Below the pieces are notes generated by a model. The model was not told the DNA's origin, did not search any database, and saw only the letters and a list, made by a program, of their open reading frames with translations. 64,000 nucleotides of DNA from JAGVSR01 sp963825555 (GTDB taxonomy: Bacteria; Pseudomonadota; Alphaproteobacteria; Rhizobiales; Hyphomicrobiaceae), in NCBI GenBank assembly GCA_963825555.1, contig CAWGTZ010000026.1, positions 1-64,000 on the forward strand. Direction: 5' to 3'. Positions within the stretch are counted from its first letter, which is position 1. Every line of letters starts with the position of its first letter. A program made the position numbers and the translations under genes. This document shows positions 53,334-62,391 of this stretch, piece by piece.

Positions 53334-53873
53334 ATCCGCAAACCTATGCGAGCCGCGCCCGTGCGCGAGCAAACCGGTCCACGGATTAATGATGCAATCC
53401 GGGCCCGAGAAGTACGACTGATCGACGAGAACGGACAGAACGTTGGGATCGTCAGCAAATTGGACGCAATGCAGCGGGCCACCGATGCCGGCCTCGACTT
53501 GGTCGAGATTTCTCCGGATGCCGAGCCCCCGGTCTGCAAGATCCTGGATTTCGGCAAGTTCAAGTACCAAGAGCAGAAGCGCCAGGCCGAGGCCCGCAAG
53601 AACCAGAAGATTGTCGAGATCAAAGAGATCAAGATGCGGCCCGGCATCGATGATCACGACTACGATGTGAAGATGCGCGCGATCAGGCGGTTCTTCGAAG
53701 AAGGCGATAAGGTCAAGATCACCCTGCGTTTCCGTGGCCGCGAGATGGCCCATCAGCATCTTGGCATGGCAGTCCTGAACCGCGTGAAGAGCGAAACCGA
53801 GGCGATCGCCAAGGTGGAAAGCGAGCCGCGCTTCGAGGGCCGCCAGATGGTCATGGTGCTCGCACCAAAGTAA
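53334..53873 (+). CDS. infC: Translation initiation factor IF-3 (probable AUC start)
   Basis: IF-3 of ~179 residues. The N-domain contains GPRINDAIRAREVRLIDENG and GLDLVEISPDAEPPVCKILDFGKF. After the basic linker, the C-domain contains EIKMRPGIDDHDYDVKMRAIRRF, VKITLRFRGREMAHQHLGM and the end MVMVLAPK. It discriminates initiator tRNA and start codons on the 30S subunit. A strong AGAGGAG at 53319-53325 lies 8 nt before ATC at 53334. An ATG only at 53346 would be too far. IF-3 genes classically use a non-AUG codon for autoregulation, so ATC is my choice. A terminator follows. Confidence 0.92.
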   Translation: MRKPMRAAPVREQTGPRINDAIRAREVRLIDENGQNVGIVSKLDAMQRATDAGLDLVEISPDAEPPVCKILDFGKFKYQEQKRQAEARKNQKIVEIKEIKMRPGIDDHDYDVKMRAIRRFFEEGDKVKITLRFRGREMAHQHLGMAVLNRVKSETEAIAKVESEPRFEGRQMVMVLAPK

Positions 53874-53895
53874 CCGGTACCCGGATCGCGAACCG

Positions 53896-53931
53896 AAGGA
53901 CGCTGTACCTGAAAAAGGCGGCGTCCTTTTC
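53896..53931 (+). terminator. Intrinsic terminator of infC
   Basis: An 8-bp stem (AAGGACGC / GCGTCCTT) with a 17-nt loop is followed by TTCG. It lies 23 bp after the infC stop and before the convergent manC. Confidence 0.6.
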
Positions 53932-54040
53932 GTTTGGCGAGCAGCATCAGACCGTCGCATGCCGATGCGACTGAGCCTCTTTCGTCGCAGGGGCACCGGA
54001 AGACCGGCTCGGGGCATTGCTGCCGGGTATACAATTTTTC

Positions 54041-55486
54041 TTAGCGCGTCTCTTCAGGCGCGCGGTGATAGACGTCGTCCGTGCGCACGATGTCGTCCTC
54101 GCCGAGGTAGGTGCCAATTTGGACCTCGATGAGCTCGAGCGGAACCTTGCCGGGGTTTTCAAGCCGGTGCCACTGGGTCGCGACGATGTAGACGCTCTCG
54201 TTCTCGCGCACGAGCTTTTCCGTCTCGCCGATCACGACCTTCGCCGTGCCCTGTACCACGATCCAATGCTCGGACCGATGGTGATGCATCTGCATGGATA
54301 GCTTGCCGCCGGGCTTTACATGCAGAAGTTTCACCTGGAAGCGAGGACCGATGTTCATGGTCTCGAAGAAGCCCCAGGGCCTGTAGTTCCTGAGGTGCTG
54401 CTCCTGCTCCTTCCGGTTGGAGCGCTTCAGGTCGGCTACGATCTGGGTTACATCCTGGGAACGGTTTTTGTCGGCGACAAGCAGGGCGTCGGGCGTGTCG
54501 ACGATAATGAGATCGTTCACGCCGATGGTTGCGACGAGGCTCCGCTCGGAGTGGACATAGCAGCCGGTTGTATCTTTAAGAAAAGTATCTCCGTGGGCGT
54601 AGTTGGCATGCTCGTCTCGAGGCGCGATGTCCCAGAGGGACGACCAGGAGCCGACATCATTCCAGCCGACATCGATTGGCAACATGGCGGCCATGTCGGT
54701 CTTTTCCATCACGGCATAGTCGACTGAGATGTTAGGTGATTCCTCGAACGCCTTGCGCTCCAGCCGCAGGAAACCCAGGTCCTCCTGCGAACCGGCGAGC
54801 GCACCGCGCGCGGCCTCGAGAATGCGTGGATCGAGGCGTGCGACTTCATCAAGAAACGTGCGTGCGTTCAGGACGAAGATGCCGCTGTTCCAAAAGTAGC
54901 CACCGTCGGAAAGATATCTCTTTGCCGTATCCTTGTTGGGCTTTTCGCAGAAAGCCTGGACGGAGAAGGCGCCGCCCTTGAACCCTTCAAGGGAGTCGCC
55001 CTGCTTGATGTAGCCGTAGCCTGTGTGGGGTTGGGTCGGCTGAATGCCGAAGAGGACGAGGCGCCCTGTGGCGGCCACGTTGGCCGCTCGTCGGACGGCT
55101 TCGACAAAACGGGCCTCGTCTTTCACGGCATGGTCGGACGGCATTACAACAAGAATGGCATTGGGATGCTCGCGAATAGCGGCGAGCGCTGCAACCGTGA
55201 TGGCCGCCGCCGTGTTGCGGGCGACGGGTTCAAGAATGATGGCCTTCGCGTCGAGGCCTGCCTTTTCCAATTCCTCTTTGACTAGGAACCGGTGATCGTT
55301 GTTGCACAAGAGGATCGGAGCCTCGAAGCCGCCATCCCTCTTGAGGCGGCCAAGCGTGGCGCCCAGAAGTGTAGTCCCTCGGCCGTTGAAGAAGTTGATG
55401 AACTGCTTGGGGTACATGGCGCGTGACAGCGGCCAAAGGCGCGTGCCCGAGCCACCAGAGAGGACTACGGGGATAATGGATGTCAT
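54041..55486 (-). CDS. manC: Mannose-1-phosphate guanylyltransferase / mannose-6-phosphate isomerase
   Basis: A bifunctional 481-residue type-II PMI-GMP enzyme making GDP-mannose. The N-terminal nucleotidyltransferase has IPVVLSGGSGTRLWPLSRAMYPKQF (pyrophosphorylase signature) and VMPSDHAV. The C-terminal cupin isomerase has FQVKLLHVKPGGKLSMQMHHHRSEHWIVVQG with metal-binding His. GDP-mannose feeds lipopolysaccharide or exopolysaccharide. The glycosyltransferase at 51.9 kb could be a user. Length is normal. The start ATG (MTSIIPVVLSGG) is the family's usual N-terminus. It is the only sugar-nucleotide gene in the window. Confidence 0.92.
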   Translation of the reverse strand: MTSIIPVVLSGGSGTRLWPLSRAMYPKQFINFFNGRGTTLLGATLGRLKRDGGFEAPILLCNNDHRFLVKEELEKAGLDAKAIILEPVARNTAAAITVAALAAIREHPNAILVVMPSDHAVKDEARFVEAVRRAANVAATGRLVLFGIQPTQPHTGYGYIKQGDSLEGFKGGAFSVQAFCEKPNKDTAKRYLSDGGYFWNSGIFVLNARTFLDEVARLDPRILEAARGALAGSQEDLGFLRLERKAFEESPNISVDYAVMEKTDMAAMLPIDVGWNDVGSWSSLWDIAPRDEHANYAHGDTFLKDTTGCYVHSERSLVATIGVNDLIIVDTPDALLVADKNRSQDVTQIVADLKRSNRKEQEQHLRNYRPWGFFETMNIGPRFQVKLLHVKPGGKLSMQMHHHRSEHWIVVQGTAKVVIGETEKLVRENESVYIVATQWHRLENPGKVPLELIEVQIGTYLGEDDIVRTDDVYHRAPEETR

Positions 55487-55820
55487 CGCTAAAACCTCAT
55501 CCGGCCCTGTTTACGTGCATCGGTCCATCAGTACCAAGCCGGCATGTATCTGTTCAAGAAAAGGTTAATCGTCTGTCTGCGTCTGGGTTTTTACCGTTTT
55601 TTGGTCAGAACCGGGTTCAACGCGGACTCGCAGTGGGCCCTGAAAGCGGTGCGGCGACGTGCGTGTACTACAAACGAGCTCCGCACATCGCCGCAATGGC
55701 CACCGGTACGCGATACATGAAGCCGGCGCACGCGGTCGATTGAAGCGCGAATTCGTTTCAAAGCTGCAAACGAGCGCGCATTTTTTAAAATTGCGTCGGG
55801 GCAGACCACAAAGCCACGGA
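55487..55820. other. Intergenic region between manC and the SDR gene
   Basis: A 334-bp region with overlapping short frames but no family pattern on either strand. It holds the manC promoter. Nothing else was recognised. Confidence 0.45.
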
Positions 55821-56723
55821 TCATGGCGGTCCTTGACGGGGGCGACCACGTGCGCGCCTGACGGCAAGCAGCCATCCGATGATCGGCACCGTTACAGTGT
55901 GCGGCAAGATCCGGAGCGCGTAGGCCAGAATGGTGGGAATGGGCCCGGGTGCGATCACGCGACGGCCGAGGCGGAAATTGCGGACTGCAATACGTGCAAT
56001 CCGATCGGGCGTACTGGCCACGATCAGCCGCCGGTAAAGAGCGGCTTCAGAACCCATGCGGGCGTGGAAGCGGGTCAGCACGGGACCCGGGAGGACGACT
56101 GCAACACGGACGCCGCGTCCAGCAGTCTCGGCCGAAATGGCTTCGCTCAGCGAGATGACGTAGGCCTTGCTTGCGTAGTAGGCCGCTTGCCACGGACCGG
56201 GGATGACGCCGCCCAGGGACGCAATGGACAGGACACCACCGCTGCCGCGCGCCAGCATGCCCGGCAGCACGGCCCGCGTCAGTCGGGAGAGACCGGCAAC
56301 ATTTGTCGCAATGAGGGCCTCCAGTTCGTTGGAGTCGCAAGCCGCGAACGGACCGGAAAGACCGGCACCAGCGCTGTTGACGAGCACATCACAGAGGAGC
56401 TCCTCATTCTCCAGCCATTGAAGAAGGATTTCGGCCGCATTCGGCCGTCCGACATCGAGCGCAAGAGTCAGAATTCGTAGCCCGCTATGAGCCTTTGCGA
56501 GCCCGCGCGCAGCGACCTGGAGCCGTTTTTCGTGGCGTCCGATGAGAACGATAGCAGACGCGCGCGGCGCGAACTGGCGAGCGATCGCGAGCCCGATTCC
56601 TGATCCGCCGCCGGTAATGACAACCGCAGGCGTCCGCCCGGCTGCGGCCGCGACCGCCTTAGGGCCGCGAGAGGCCCGGCGGGAGATCCACCAAGTGGCG
56701 ATCGTTTCGAAGAATGACATCAT
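55821..56723 (-). CDS. Short-chain dehydrogenase/reductase
   Basis: A classical SDR with an N-terminal extension. The cofactor motif is AVVITGGGSGIGLAIARQFA (T-G-x-x-x-G-I-G), followed by VLVNSAGAGLSG (N-S-A-G), LSIASLGGVIPGPWQAAYYASKAYVISLSEA with the active-site Ser and Y-x-x-x-K, and VVLPGPVLTRF. The first ~30 residues and the C-terminal hydrophobic segment (TVTVPIIGWLLAV) suggest membrane association. The substrate is unknown. I chose the first of two adjacent Met codons (56723). An earlier one at 56738 is also in frame. Confidence 0.82.
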   Translation of the reverse strand: MMSFFETIATWWISRRASRGPKAVAAAAGRTPAVVITGGGSGIGLAIARQFAPRASAIVLIGRHEKRLQVAARGLAKAHSGLRILTLALDVGRPNAAEILLQWLENEELLCDVLVNSAGAGLSGPFAACDSNELEALIATNVAGLSRLTRAVLPGMLARGSGGVLSIASLGGVIPGPWQAAYYASKAYVISLSEAISAETAGRGVRVAVVLPGPVLTRFHARMGSEAALYRRLIVASTPDRIARIAVRNFRLGRRVIAPGPIPTILAYALRILPHTVTVPIIGWLLAVRRARGRPRQGPP

Positions 56724-56869
56724 GGTGTCAGCCCGCACCTGCGGTCATTTTCTGGACAGTCGTGTTCCGTCCGAGGGCGCGGGCATAGTGCGCGGTCTAT
56801 AAGCCACTGCACAACAGGAATAGCGTCTTGGAAGTCGATCGCGGGGATCAAAGACGCTGCGCGGTGGTT

Positions 56870-57223
56870 CTATGCAGCCGCTGTCAAGGATGAGAGCGAA
56901 CGCGATCGGCGTCGCCCGTGGCCGGGCCATGCCACGCGCCGGACGCCATCGGGTACACTACGCTCGGCCTGCCACAAATCGTACTGCATTTGCAGCGCGA
57001 GCCAGTACCGGGGTCCCTGTCCGAGTGCGTATCCGAGGCGCTGGGCCAGATCGAGCGTGATGCCAGCGCGCTCGGACAGGAATGCATCCAGTGCGGTCTG
57101 GGAGATGCACAGATGGGCAGCGAGTTCTCTTCGCGTTAGAGACAGGTGGGGCAGAATATCGACACGCAGGACCTCGCCGGGATGCAGGGGAGCAGGTTCG
57201 GAGTCGGAATTGGGTTTGTACAT
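56870..57223 (-). CDS. HigA-like antitoxin, apparently without a HigB partner
   Basis: A 117-residue protein of the HigA/VapI family: EPAPLHPGEVLRVDILPHLSLTRRELAAHLCISQTALDAFLS contains the helix-turn-helix, followed by RAGITLDLAQRLGYALGQGPRYWLALQMQYDLW, a near-universal HigA ending. The C-terminal ~25 residues are basic and extra. HigB, the ribosome-dependent mRNA endonuclease, is normally encoded immediately upstream. In the 146 bp upstream, before HemY, and downstream to the SDR gene I see no such gene. It may now act only as a regulator. Confidence 0.8.
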   Translation of the reverse strand: MYKPNSDSEPAPLHPGEVLRVDILPHLSLTRRELAAHLCISQTALDAFLSERAGITLDLAQRLGYALGQGPRYWLALQMQYDLWQAERSVPDGVRRVAWPGHGRRRSRSLSSLTAAA

Positions 57224-57369
57224 CGCCGCTCTTTCTCCGTTGGCAGGCCTTTGCCACGCACTTGCGCAATTCGGGCCCGTTTGACAACGGAGACAAGCCT
57301 GGTCTCTCAGTTGGACGTATTTGCGGTTGAGATCGTGACCGGATTCTGCGGCTTTGTGGCTGAATTTCT

Positions 57370-58887
57370 TCAGGTCGGGGGTGCGGTGCGCGTTGTGCGC
57401 ACTTCCGGCACAAGCATTTCGCCTTCGGCGCCCGGATCGTCGGGGGCGTGGGGCCGCTCGGCTGCCGCTGACTTTGCCACGTCGTCCGAGGCGGTCACGA
57501 CTTTCGCCTCAATCGTCTTGGGCTCGTCATCCGCGCCATCGCCGATGTAGTCGACGGCCATCAAATGCTCACCTTCAGTCGTCGATGTTTCACCGTCTTC
57601 ATCCAGAACCGTCACAGGCGCGCGCCACTCGACGGCATCGAGCGTGCCGGTGACCGGAGAGATAGGTGCCCACGCATCCAGTATCATGGCGTCCGCAGTC
57701 CACACAGGATCTCTGGCGGCAGTCGCTGCCCGTGCAATCCACTCCCGCGCACGGCCCGCGTCGCCCTTCTCTTCGGTCTCAATGCGCGCCATCAGACGCG
57801 CGACCCGGCGTGTCAGCTTTTCCTTCAGGAAAGGCTGTAGCGCGTGGCGTGCCACGCGGAATTCCCGTGCTTCGATCGCGGCGGTGGCCCATGCGACCCC
57901 GCTTTCGACATCGTATGGTTTGAGCAGAGCCAGCTGTTTGATGCGATCGAGACGGTCGTGGGTACTGTCGCCGATGCGAGCGTAGGCATAGGCAGCCGCC
58001 AGATCGGGATGGGGCGACTGCGACCACGTCCTCTGGATGATCTTGGCCGCCTTGGCCGTTTGTCCGCGCGAGGCCAGGATCCGGCCGGCCACGGCGGCCG
58101 AAGGAATGAGGTCGGGTGCCAGGGTATGGGCTTCCGTCGCCATGGCGAGGGCCTTGTCGGCGTTGCTCTCTTCGAGTGCTTGGGCCTGGGCTGCGAGCAT
58201 CAGCGCCCGGCGTCGGTCGGCAACATCCCGCTCCAGATGCCCGTTGCGCTTCGCGACCGCCACGGTCTCTGCGGCGGCCGCCCAGTCCGCTGCTTTGCAC
58301 TGCATTTCGAACTGCGCCTCCAGGGGCCAGGCCAACCGCGGATTGAGCCGTGCGGCCCGGTCAGCGAATTGGCGTGCGGCCTCTGGTTCACCCTCGCGCT
58401 TGGCTTCCAGAAAGAGGCCGCGCAGTCCAAGCTGCTCGGTATCAGGAGAGGCCAACATCGCCTCGAAAATACGGCGGGCCGTGGCTCGGTCACCCGACAG
58501 CTGGGCCGCCTGAGCACGCAAGAGGTGTGTCATGGGTTCGTTGGGAAGTGAGCGGCGAGCCTGGATTGCATAGCGCGTGGCAGTGCTACGGTCGCCTGCA
58601 CCGATAGCGATCATGCCACTTGAGAGCGCGTCCAGACCACGCTGCTGGCGTCTTCGCGAGAGGCTCTGGCTGATAATGGCTGGACTCGACCAGATCTGCC
58701 GCAAAAGGGACCAGATAAAGATCGCCGCGCCGATTAGTACGGCAAGAATGACGATGGCGCGGAAAACGCTTGTCTCGATTTCATAGCCTTCCCACGTAAT
58801 GAGCAGGTTGCCCGGGCGATCGGCTAGCCACGCGAGCCCCGACGCGAGCAACAGAACCCCGAGGAGAAAGAGGACCAGTCGCACCAT
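57370..58887 (-). CDS. HemY-like TPR membrane protein
   Basis: A 505-residue protein of the proteobacterial HemY family (not protoporphyrinogen oxidase). Two N-terminal helices (LVLFLLGVLLLASGLAWLA and AIVILAVLIGAAIFIWSLL) flank the GNLLITWEGYEIETS segment diagnostic for HemY. A long helical TPR region follows (LRAQAAQLSGDRATARRIFEAML and others), and the tail is disordered. It is thought to scaffold late haem synthesis. It follows the mitofilin-like gene by 11 bp in the same direction, within the hem cluster. Confidence 0.88.
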   Translation of the reverse strand: MVRLVLFLLGVLLLASGLAWLADRPGNLLITWEGYEIETSVFRAIVILAVLIGAAIFIWSLLRQIWSSPAIISQSLSRRRQQRGLDALSSGMIAIGAGDRSTATRYAIQARRSLPNEPMTHLLRAQAAQLSGDRATARRIFEAMLASPDTEQLGLRGLFLEAKREGEPEAARQFADRAARLNPRLAWPLEAQFEMQCKAADWAAAAETVAVAKRNGHLERDVADRRRALMLAAQAQALEESNADKALAMATEAHTLAPDLIPSAAVAGRILASRGQTAKAAKIIQRTWSQSPHPDLAAAYAYARIGDSTHDRLDRIKQLALLKPYDVESGVAWATAAIEAREFRVARHALQPFLKEKLTRRVARLMARIETEEKGDAGRAREWIARAATAARDPVWTADAMILDAWAPISPVTGTLDAVEWRAPVTVLDEDGETSTTEGEHLMAVDYIGDGADDEPKTIEAKVVTASDDVAKSAAAERPHAPDDPGAEGEMLVPEVRTTRTAPPT

Positions 58888-58898
58888 GATGCCCTCCT

Positions 58899-60506
58899 CT
58901 ACTGGGCCGGATTGGCGGTTGCCGGCGCGTCCGGCGGTGCGAGTGCGGCTTTCAGCTCGCTCTCGGTCGCAGCAATCGCCTGCTCGACGCTATGGCGGGC
59001 TGCGACCTTGGTGCGCCAGTCGGCGAGCTTTTCGGACGCCTGAGGTGGCAACTTGTCAGTCTCGGCCAGGACATCGCCCAATCGCCCCTCCTCAAGGGAC
59101 TTTTCGATGCGGGCGACGATTGCTTCGGTGCTGACCTCGTCGGGTTCGGCATCCACTTTGCGAATACGCACGACGGACTTCGCGCCGGCCATCATGCGAT
59201 CCCAGACCGAAGAATCGGGCGAAATGGCAGCCGCGTCGATGGCTGCGAGCAGCACGGGGCGACCCTGTTCCTTCAGGTCCGCAAGTGTCGGCACGCCACT
59301 CTCCTTGAAGGGGGCGAGCGCCTTAAGATCGAGGCTACCTCCGGATGCGGTTTTGACGGCTTCGAGTTCGGCGGCGAACGGCTGTCCACGCTCGACAGCC
59401 CGCTTGAGATTGCCCAATTCGAGCGCCACCACGATGCGTTCCGTTTGAGCGCGGCGTTCTACCTCGTTCTTCAGAACGCCTGCGAGGTTCCCTTCGATCT
59501 TCGAAATGAGACCAGTGACGGGCGTTACAGCTGCTTCCACGTCCGCCGTCCTGGCGAAGGTATTCGCTTGCTTGTCGAGTGTGGCGCGGACCTCACGAAG
59601 TGCGCTCGACACGCGGCCCGTCTCTTCTTGCGCGGCCTGGAGCGCCTTCTGTATGCGTTCGCTGTCGGCGTTGAGTGTCTCAATGCGCTGTGTGACACGG
59701 GCGAGGGCCGTCGTGACCAACTCGCTTGCCTCGGAAAGGGTGGCAAGACGCTGGTTGAGGTCCGCCGGTGCGGTTTCTTGCACTTTTGCAATCTCCGCAG
59801 AGAGAGAAGTCTCGAGTTCAGAAATCTTGGCGGTCAGCGCCGTCAACTCGCCGATGGGGCTGGCGTTCCCGTCTCCAGACGCGGCGCTGGCGATCAGCTT
59901 AAGCTGCTCCTCCAGTTTGGCGATCCGCTCGTCGGTTTGCGACAAATCGGGGCCCGCTTTTATTGCTTCGCTGAGAGACGTTGTGGCCTCCGAGAGCTTT
60001 TCCTGATTTTCACGCAGGGCTGTGACGTCGACGGCCAAGCTATCGACGCGAGCAAGCCGCTCCTCGGTCGCAGCCAGCACACCAGCGGTTTCCGACTTGG
60101 ATGCCTTTTCGACCGCGACCAGACGTTGCTCCAGTGCGGCTGTCGCCTGATCGACGCGCTGACCGGGGGTTGGTACGCCCGTCAGCTGTGAAAGCTCCTC
60201 GCCGCCGAATAGAACAACGGCACCGCCAGCCAACCCTGCGAGGAGATGAGACACGATGCGTCCTATGCCTGAGGAGTTCGCCGCTGGTGCGGCCGATGCG
60301 GTATCGGCCGGCTTTTTGGCGCTGCCAGCTTTCGCGGTTGCAGACGTTTCCGCGGATGACGTCGCGCCGGTCTTGGAGTTTTCCGCCGACTTGACCTCGG
60401 TGGCCTTGAGATCGAGTGTGGCGTGCGGCCGCTTGGGATCGGAGGCCGCAGCCTCCTTCTTGTCGGTCGGCTTATCGGTGGATTTGTCGGTTGGTCTGTC
60501 GTTCAT
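58899..60506 (-). CDS. Mitofilin-family inner-membrane protein
   Basis: A 535-residue alphaproteobacterial mitofilin-like protein. A charged disordered N-terminus (MNDRPTDKSTDKPTDKKE) precedes one helix (IVSHLLAGLAGGAVVLFGG). A long coiled coil follows (~140-370, many Leu heptads), then the conserved C-terminal domain: RRAQTERIVVALELGNLKRAVERGQPFAAELEAVK and APFKESGVPTLADL. Mitofilin shapes inner-membrane architecture, and in these bacteria the gene sits between hemD and HemY, as here. The Met at 60506 is preferred over one ten codons upstream. Confidence 0.88.
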   Translation of the reverse strand: MNDRPTDKSTDKPTDKKEAAASDPKRPHATLDLKATEVKSAENSKTGATSSAETSATAKAGSAKKPADTASAAPAANSSGIGRIVSHLLAGLAGGAVVLFGGEELSQLTGVPTPGQRVDQATAALEQRLVAVEKASKSETAGVLAATEERLARVDSLAVDVTALRENQEKLSEATTSLSEAIKAGPDLSQTDERIAKLEEQLKLIASAASGDGNASPIGELTALTAKISELETSLSAEIAKVQETAPADLNQRLATLSEASELVTTALARVTQRIETLNADSERIQKALQAAQEETGRVSSALREVRATLDKQANTFARTADVEAAVTPVTGLISKIEGNLAGVLKNEVERRAQTERIVVALELGNLKRAVERGQPFAAELEAVKTASGGSLDLKALAPFKESGVPTLADLKEQGRPVLLAAIDAAAISPDSSVWDRMMAGAKSVVRIRKVDAEPDEVSTEAIVARIEKSLEEGRLGDVLAETDKLPPQASEKLADWRTKVAARHSVEQAIAATESELKAALAPPDAPATANPAQ

Positions 60507-60614
60507 GTTCGGGGTACACCCAACTCTCAAACGCAAGTGACGTGCGATCTGCTGCGAGGTCTTTACAGCATCACGTCTGAACCGGAAAACTGTTCGTTTT
60601 CTCGCAGTTAGCTT

Positions 60615-61346
60615 CTATTGGTCCGATGTTGACGACAAGTGCGCGATGAGAGCAAGCATTTCTTCTGAATTTGGCTGAACGGCAACCTGCACCACGGCAC
60701 CCTGAAGTTGGCGCAGCGGCCCGGCCACCGCCTCCGACAGGCAAACGTGTACGAGGCGCCGGGCCTCCGTTTCGAGGTCCGCGAAGCGCACCAGCTGCAC
60801 CCAAATCTCCGACGTTCGCGGCGACATCAGGAGGACGGCGTCAAGGCTGTGTTCGCGGAGTGCGACACGCACGGCTTCGGGCAGCTCTTGAGAGGCAATG
60901 CTGCGGTAGACGATGGACCGGCGGACGGTGAAGCCCAGCGGTAGGAGCACTTCGGCCAGATCGAAAGCGATGACATCGCCACTTGCGTGCAGCAATGTGC
61001 CGCCGTTCGGATCGAGTGACTGGGCTATGAGTTCGGCAAGCTCGGCGCCGCCGGCTGGCCCCTCGGCAATCGTATGGAACCCGGCCTTGCGTGCCGCCTC
61101 ACCCGTGCCACCGCCGACCGCGAACAGAGGTAGCTCGGCGATGTGATCCCAATCGGGATGGACTTGAAGCGCACGTACGGCGTTTCGGCTGGTGACCACA
61201 AGCGCCTGGACTTTGTTGAGATGCAGCGGCGGCGTTTCGTGCGCGATGCGCAGCAAAGGCGCCAGCAGCACATGATGCCCCATCGCTTCGAGCCGGCGCT
61301 GCGTTGTGCGCGCTTCGGTCTCCGGTCTCGTAACGAGGAGATTCAT
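60615..61346 (-). CDS. hemD: Uroporphyrinogen-III synthase
   Basis: A 243-residue HemD that cyclises hydroxymethylbilane with inversion of ring D. The start MNLLVTRPETEARTTQRRLEAMGH, the middle VVTSRNAVRALQVHP and FAVGGGTGEAARKAGF, and LLMSPRTSEIWVQL follow the family. HemD is poorly conserved, and position between hemC and the mitofilin-like gene adds weight. Its start lies 4 bp from the hemC stop, so the two are translationally close. Confidence 0.9.
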   Translation of the reverse strand: MNLLVTRPETEARTTQRRLEAMGHHVLLAPLLRIAHETPPLHLNKVQALVVTSRNAVRALQVHPDWDHIAELPLFAVGGGTGEAARKAGFHTIAEGPAGGAELAELIAQSLDPNGGTLLHASGDVIAFDLAEVLLPLGFTVRRSIVYRSIASQELPEAVRVALREHSLDAVLLMSPRTSEIWVQLVRFADLETEARRLVHVCLSEAVAGPLRQLQGAVVQVAVQPNSEEMLALIAHLSSTSDQ

Positions 61347-61350
61347 GATC

Positions 61351-62346
61351 CTAGCCTTGAAGGACCTCCCGCCCGCCGCGGCTCAGGATATCTTCAGCTG
61401 CTGTCACGCCGAGGTTCGCCGCAGAGCTGGCGGGCCCCGACTGCGTGCTGATGACCTGTAGCCGGCCATCGGGAGACAGGGTTTCGCCCTTGAAAGCCAG
61501 CGTCTGCCCGTCGAGGCGCGCAAGACCTGCAATCGGCGTGCGGCAGGAACCTTCTAGTTTTGCGAGAAAGGCGCGCTCGGCCGTGACGCACAACGCGGTC
61601 GTTTGGTCGTCCAGCGGAGCGATCATCTCCGCCGTCTCCGCGTCGTCAATCCGGATTTCCAGACCAATGGCGCCCTGCGCTACAGCCGGCAACATGCTTT
61701 CGGTCGGTATGGCCGACGTGATGTGATCGCCAAGTCCCAGCCGCTTCAGTCCTGCGCAGGCGAGGAACGTCGCCTCGGCGATTTCATCGCGCAGCTTCGT
61801 CAGGCGCGTTTGTACGTTTCCGCGGAAGCCGACGATCTTGAGGTCAGGACGGATACGCTTGATCTGCGCCTGACGGCGCAACGACGAGGTGCCCACAACG
61901 GCGCCCTCGGGCAGTTCCTCAAAGCTCTTGTGCTTCAGGCTAATGAAGGCGTCGCGCACGTCCTCGCGCGGGAGGGTGGCCCCGATAGTCAGGCCGTCAG
62001 GCAGTACAGTCTGCATGTCCTTCATGGAATGCACCGCCAGATCAATGCGCTTGTCGAGTAGCGCCTCCTCAATCTCTTTTGTGAAAAGCCCCTTGCCGCC
62101 GACCTCCGCCAGGGGCCGGTCGAGGATCATGTCGCCCGTCGTCTTGATGATGACGATCTCGAAGCTGGTCTCAGGCCACCCGTGGGCGGCCATCAGGCGG
62201 CTTCGGACCTCATTGGCCTGGGCGAGCGCGAGGGCGGAACCGCGAGTTCCGATGCGAACGAGCCGCTCTTGCAAGGGTGTTTCTCCGGGTGGTAGGGCGA
62301 TGCGACGTTTTCGGGCAAGCCTTTCTAGCCTTGGGCTTGCCTGCAT
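61351..62346 (-). CDS. hemC: Hydroxymethylbilane synthase
   Basis: Porphobilinogen deaminase of 331 residues. RIGTRGSALALAQANEVRSRL opens the fold. VHSMKDMQTVLPDGL and GTSSLRRQAQIKRIRPDL bind the substrate acetates and propionates. EGSCRTPIAGLARL carries the Cys that holds the dipyrromethane cofactor. I place the start at 62346 (MQASPRLERLARKRR). Frames run open to 62586 but would overlap tsaD. The gene is divergent from tsaD with 45 bp between, a shared promoter region. Confidence 0.93.
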   Translation of the reverse strand: MQASPRLERLARKRRIALPPGETPLQERLVRIGTRGSALALAQANEVRSRLMAAHGWPETSFEIVIIKTTGDMILDRPLAEVGGKGLFTKEIEEALLDKRIDLAVHSMKDMQTVLPDGLTIGATLPREDVRDAFISLKHKSFEELPEGAVVGTSSLRRQAQIKRIRPDLKIVGFRGNVQTRLTKLRDEIAEATFLACAGLKRLGLGDHITSAIPTESMLPAVAQGAIGLEIRIDDAETAEMIAPLDDQTTALCVTAERAFLAKLEGSCRTPIAGLARLDGQTLAFKGETLSPDGRLQVISTQSGPASSAANLGVTAAEDILSRGGREVLQG

Positions 62347-62391
62347 TGCAAACCCGCCGATCGTCGGCCCCCTGGAACATTCTGGCCAATC

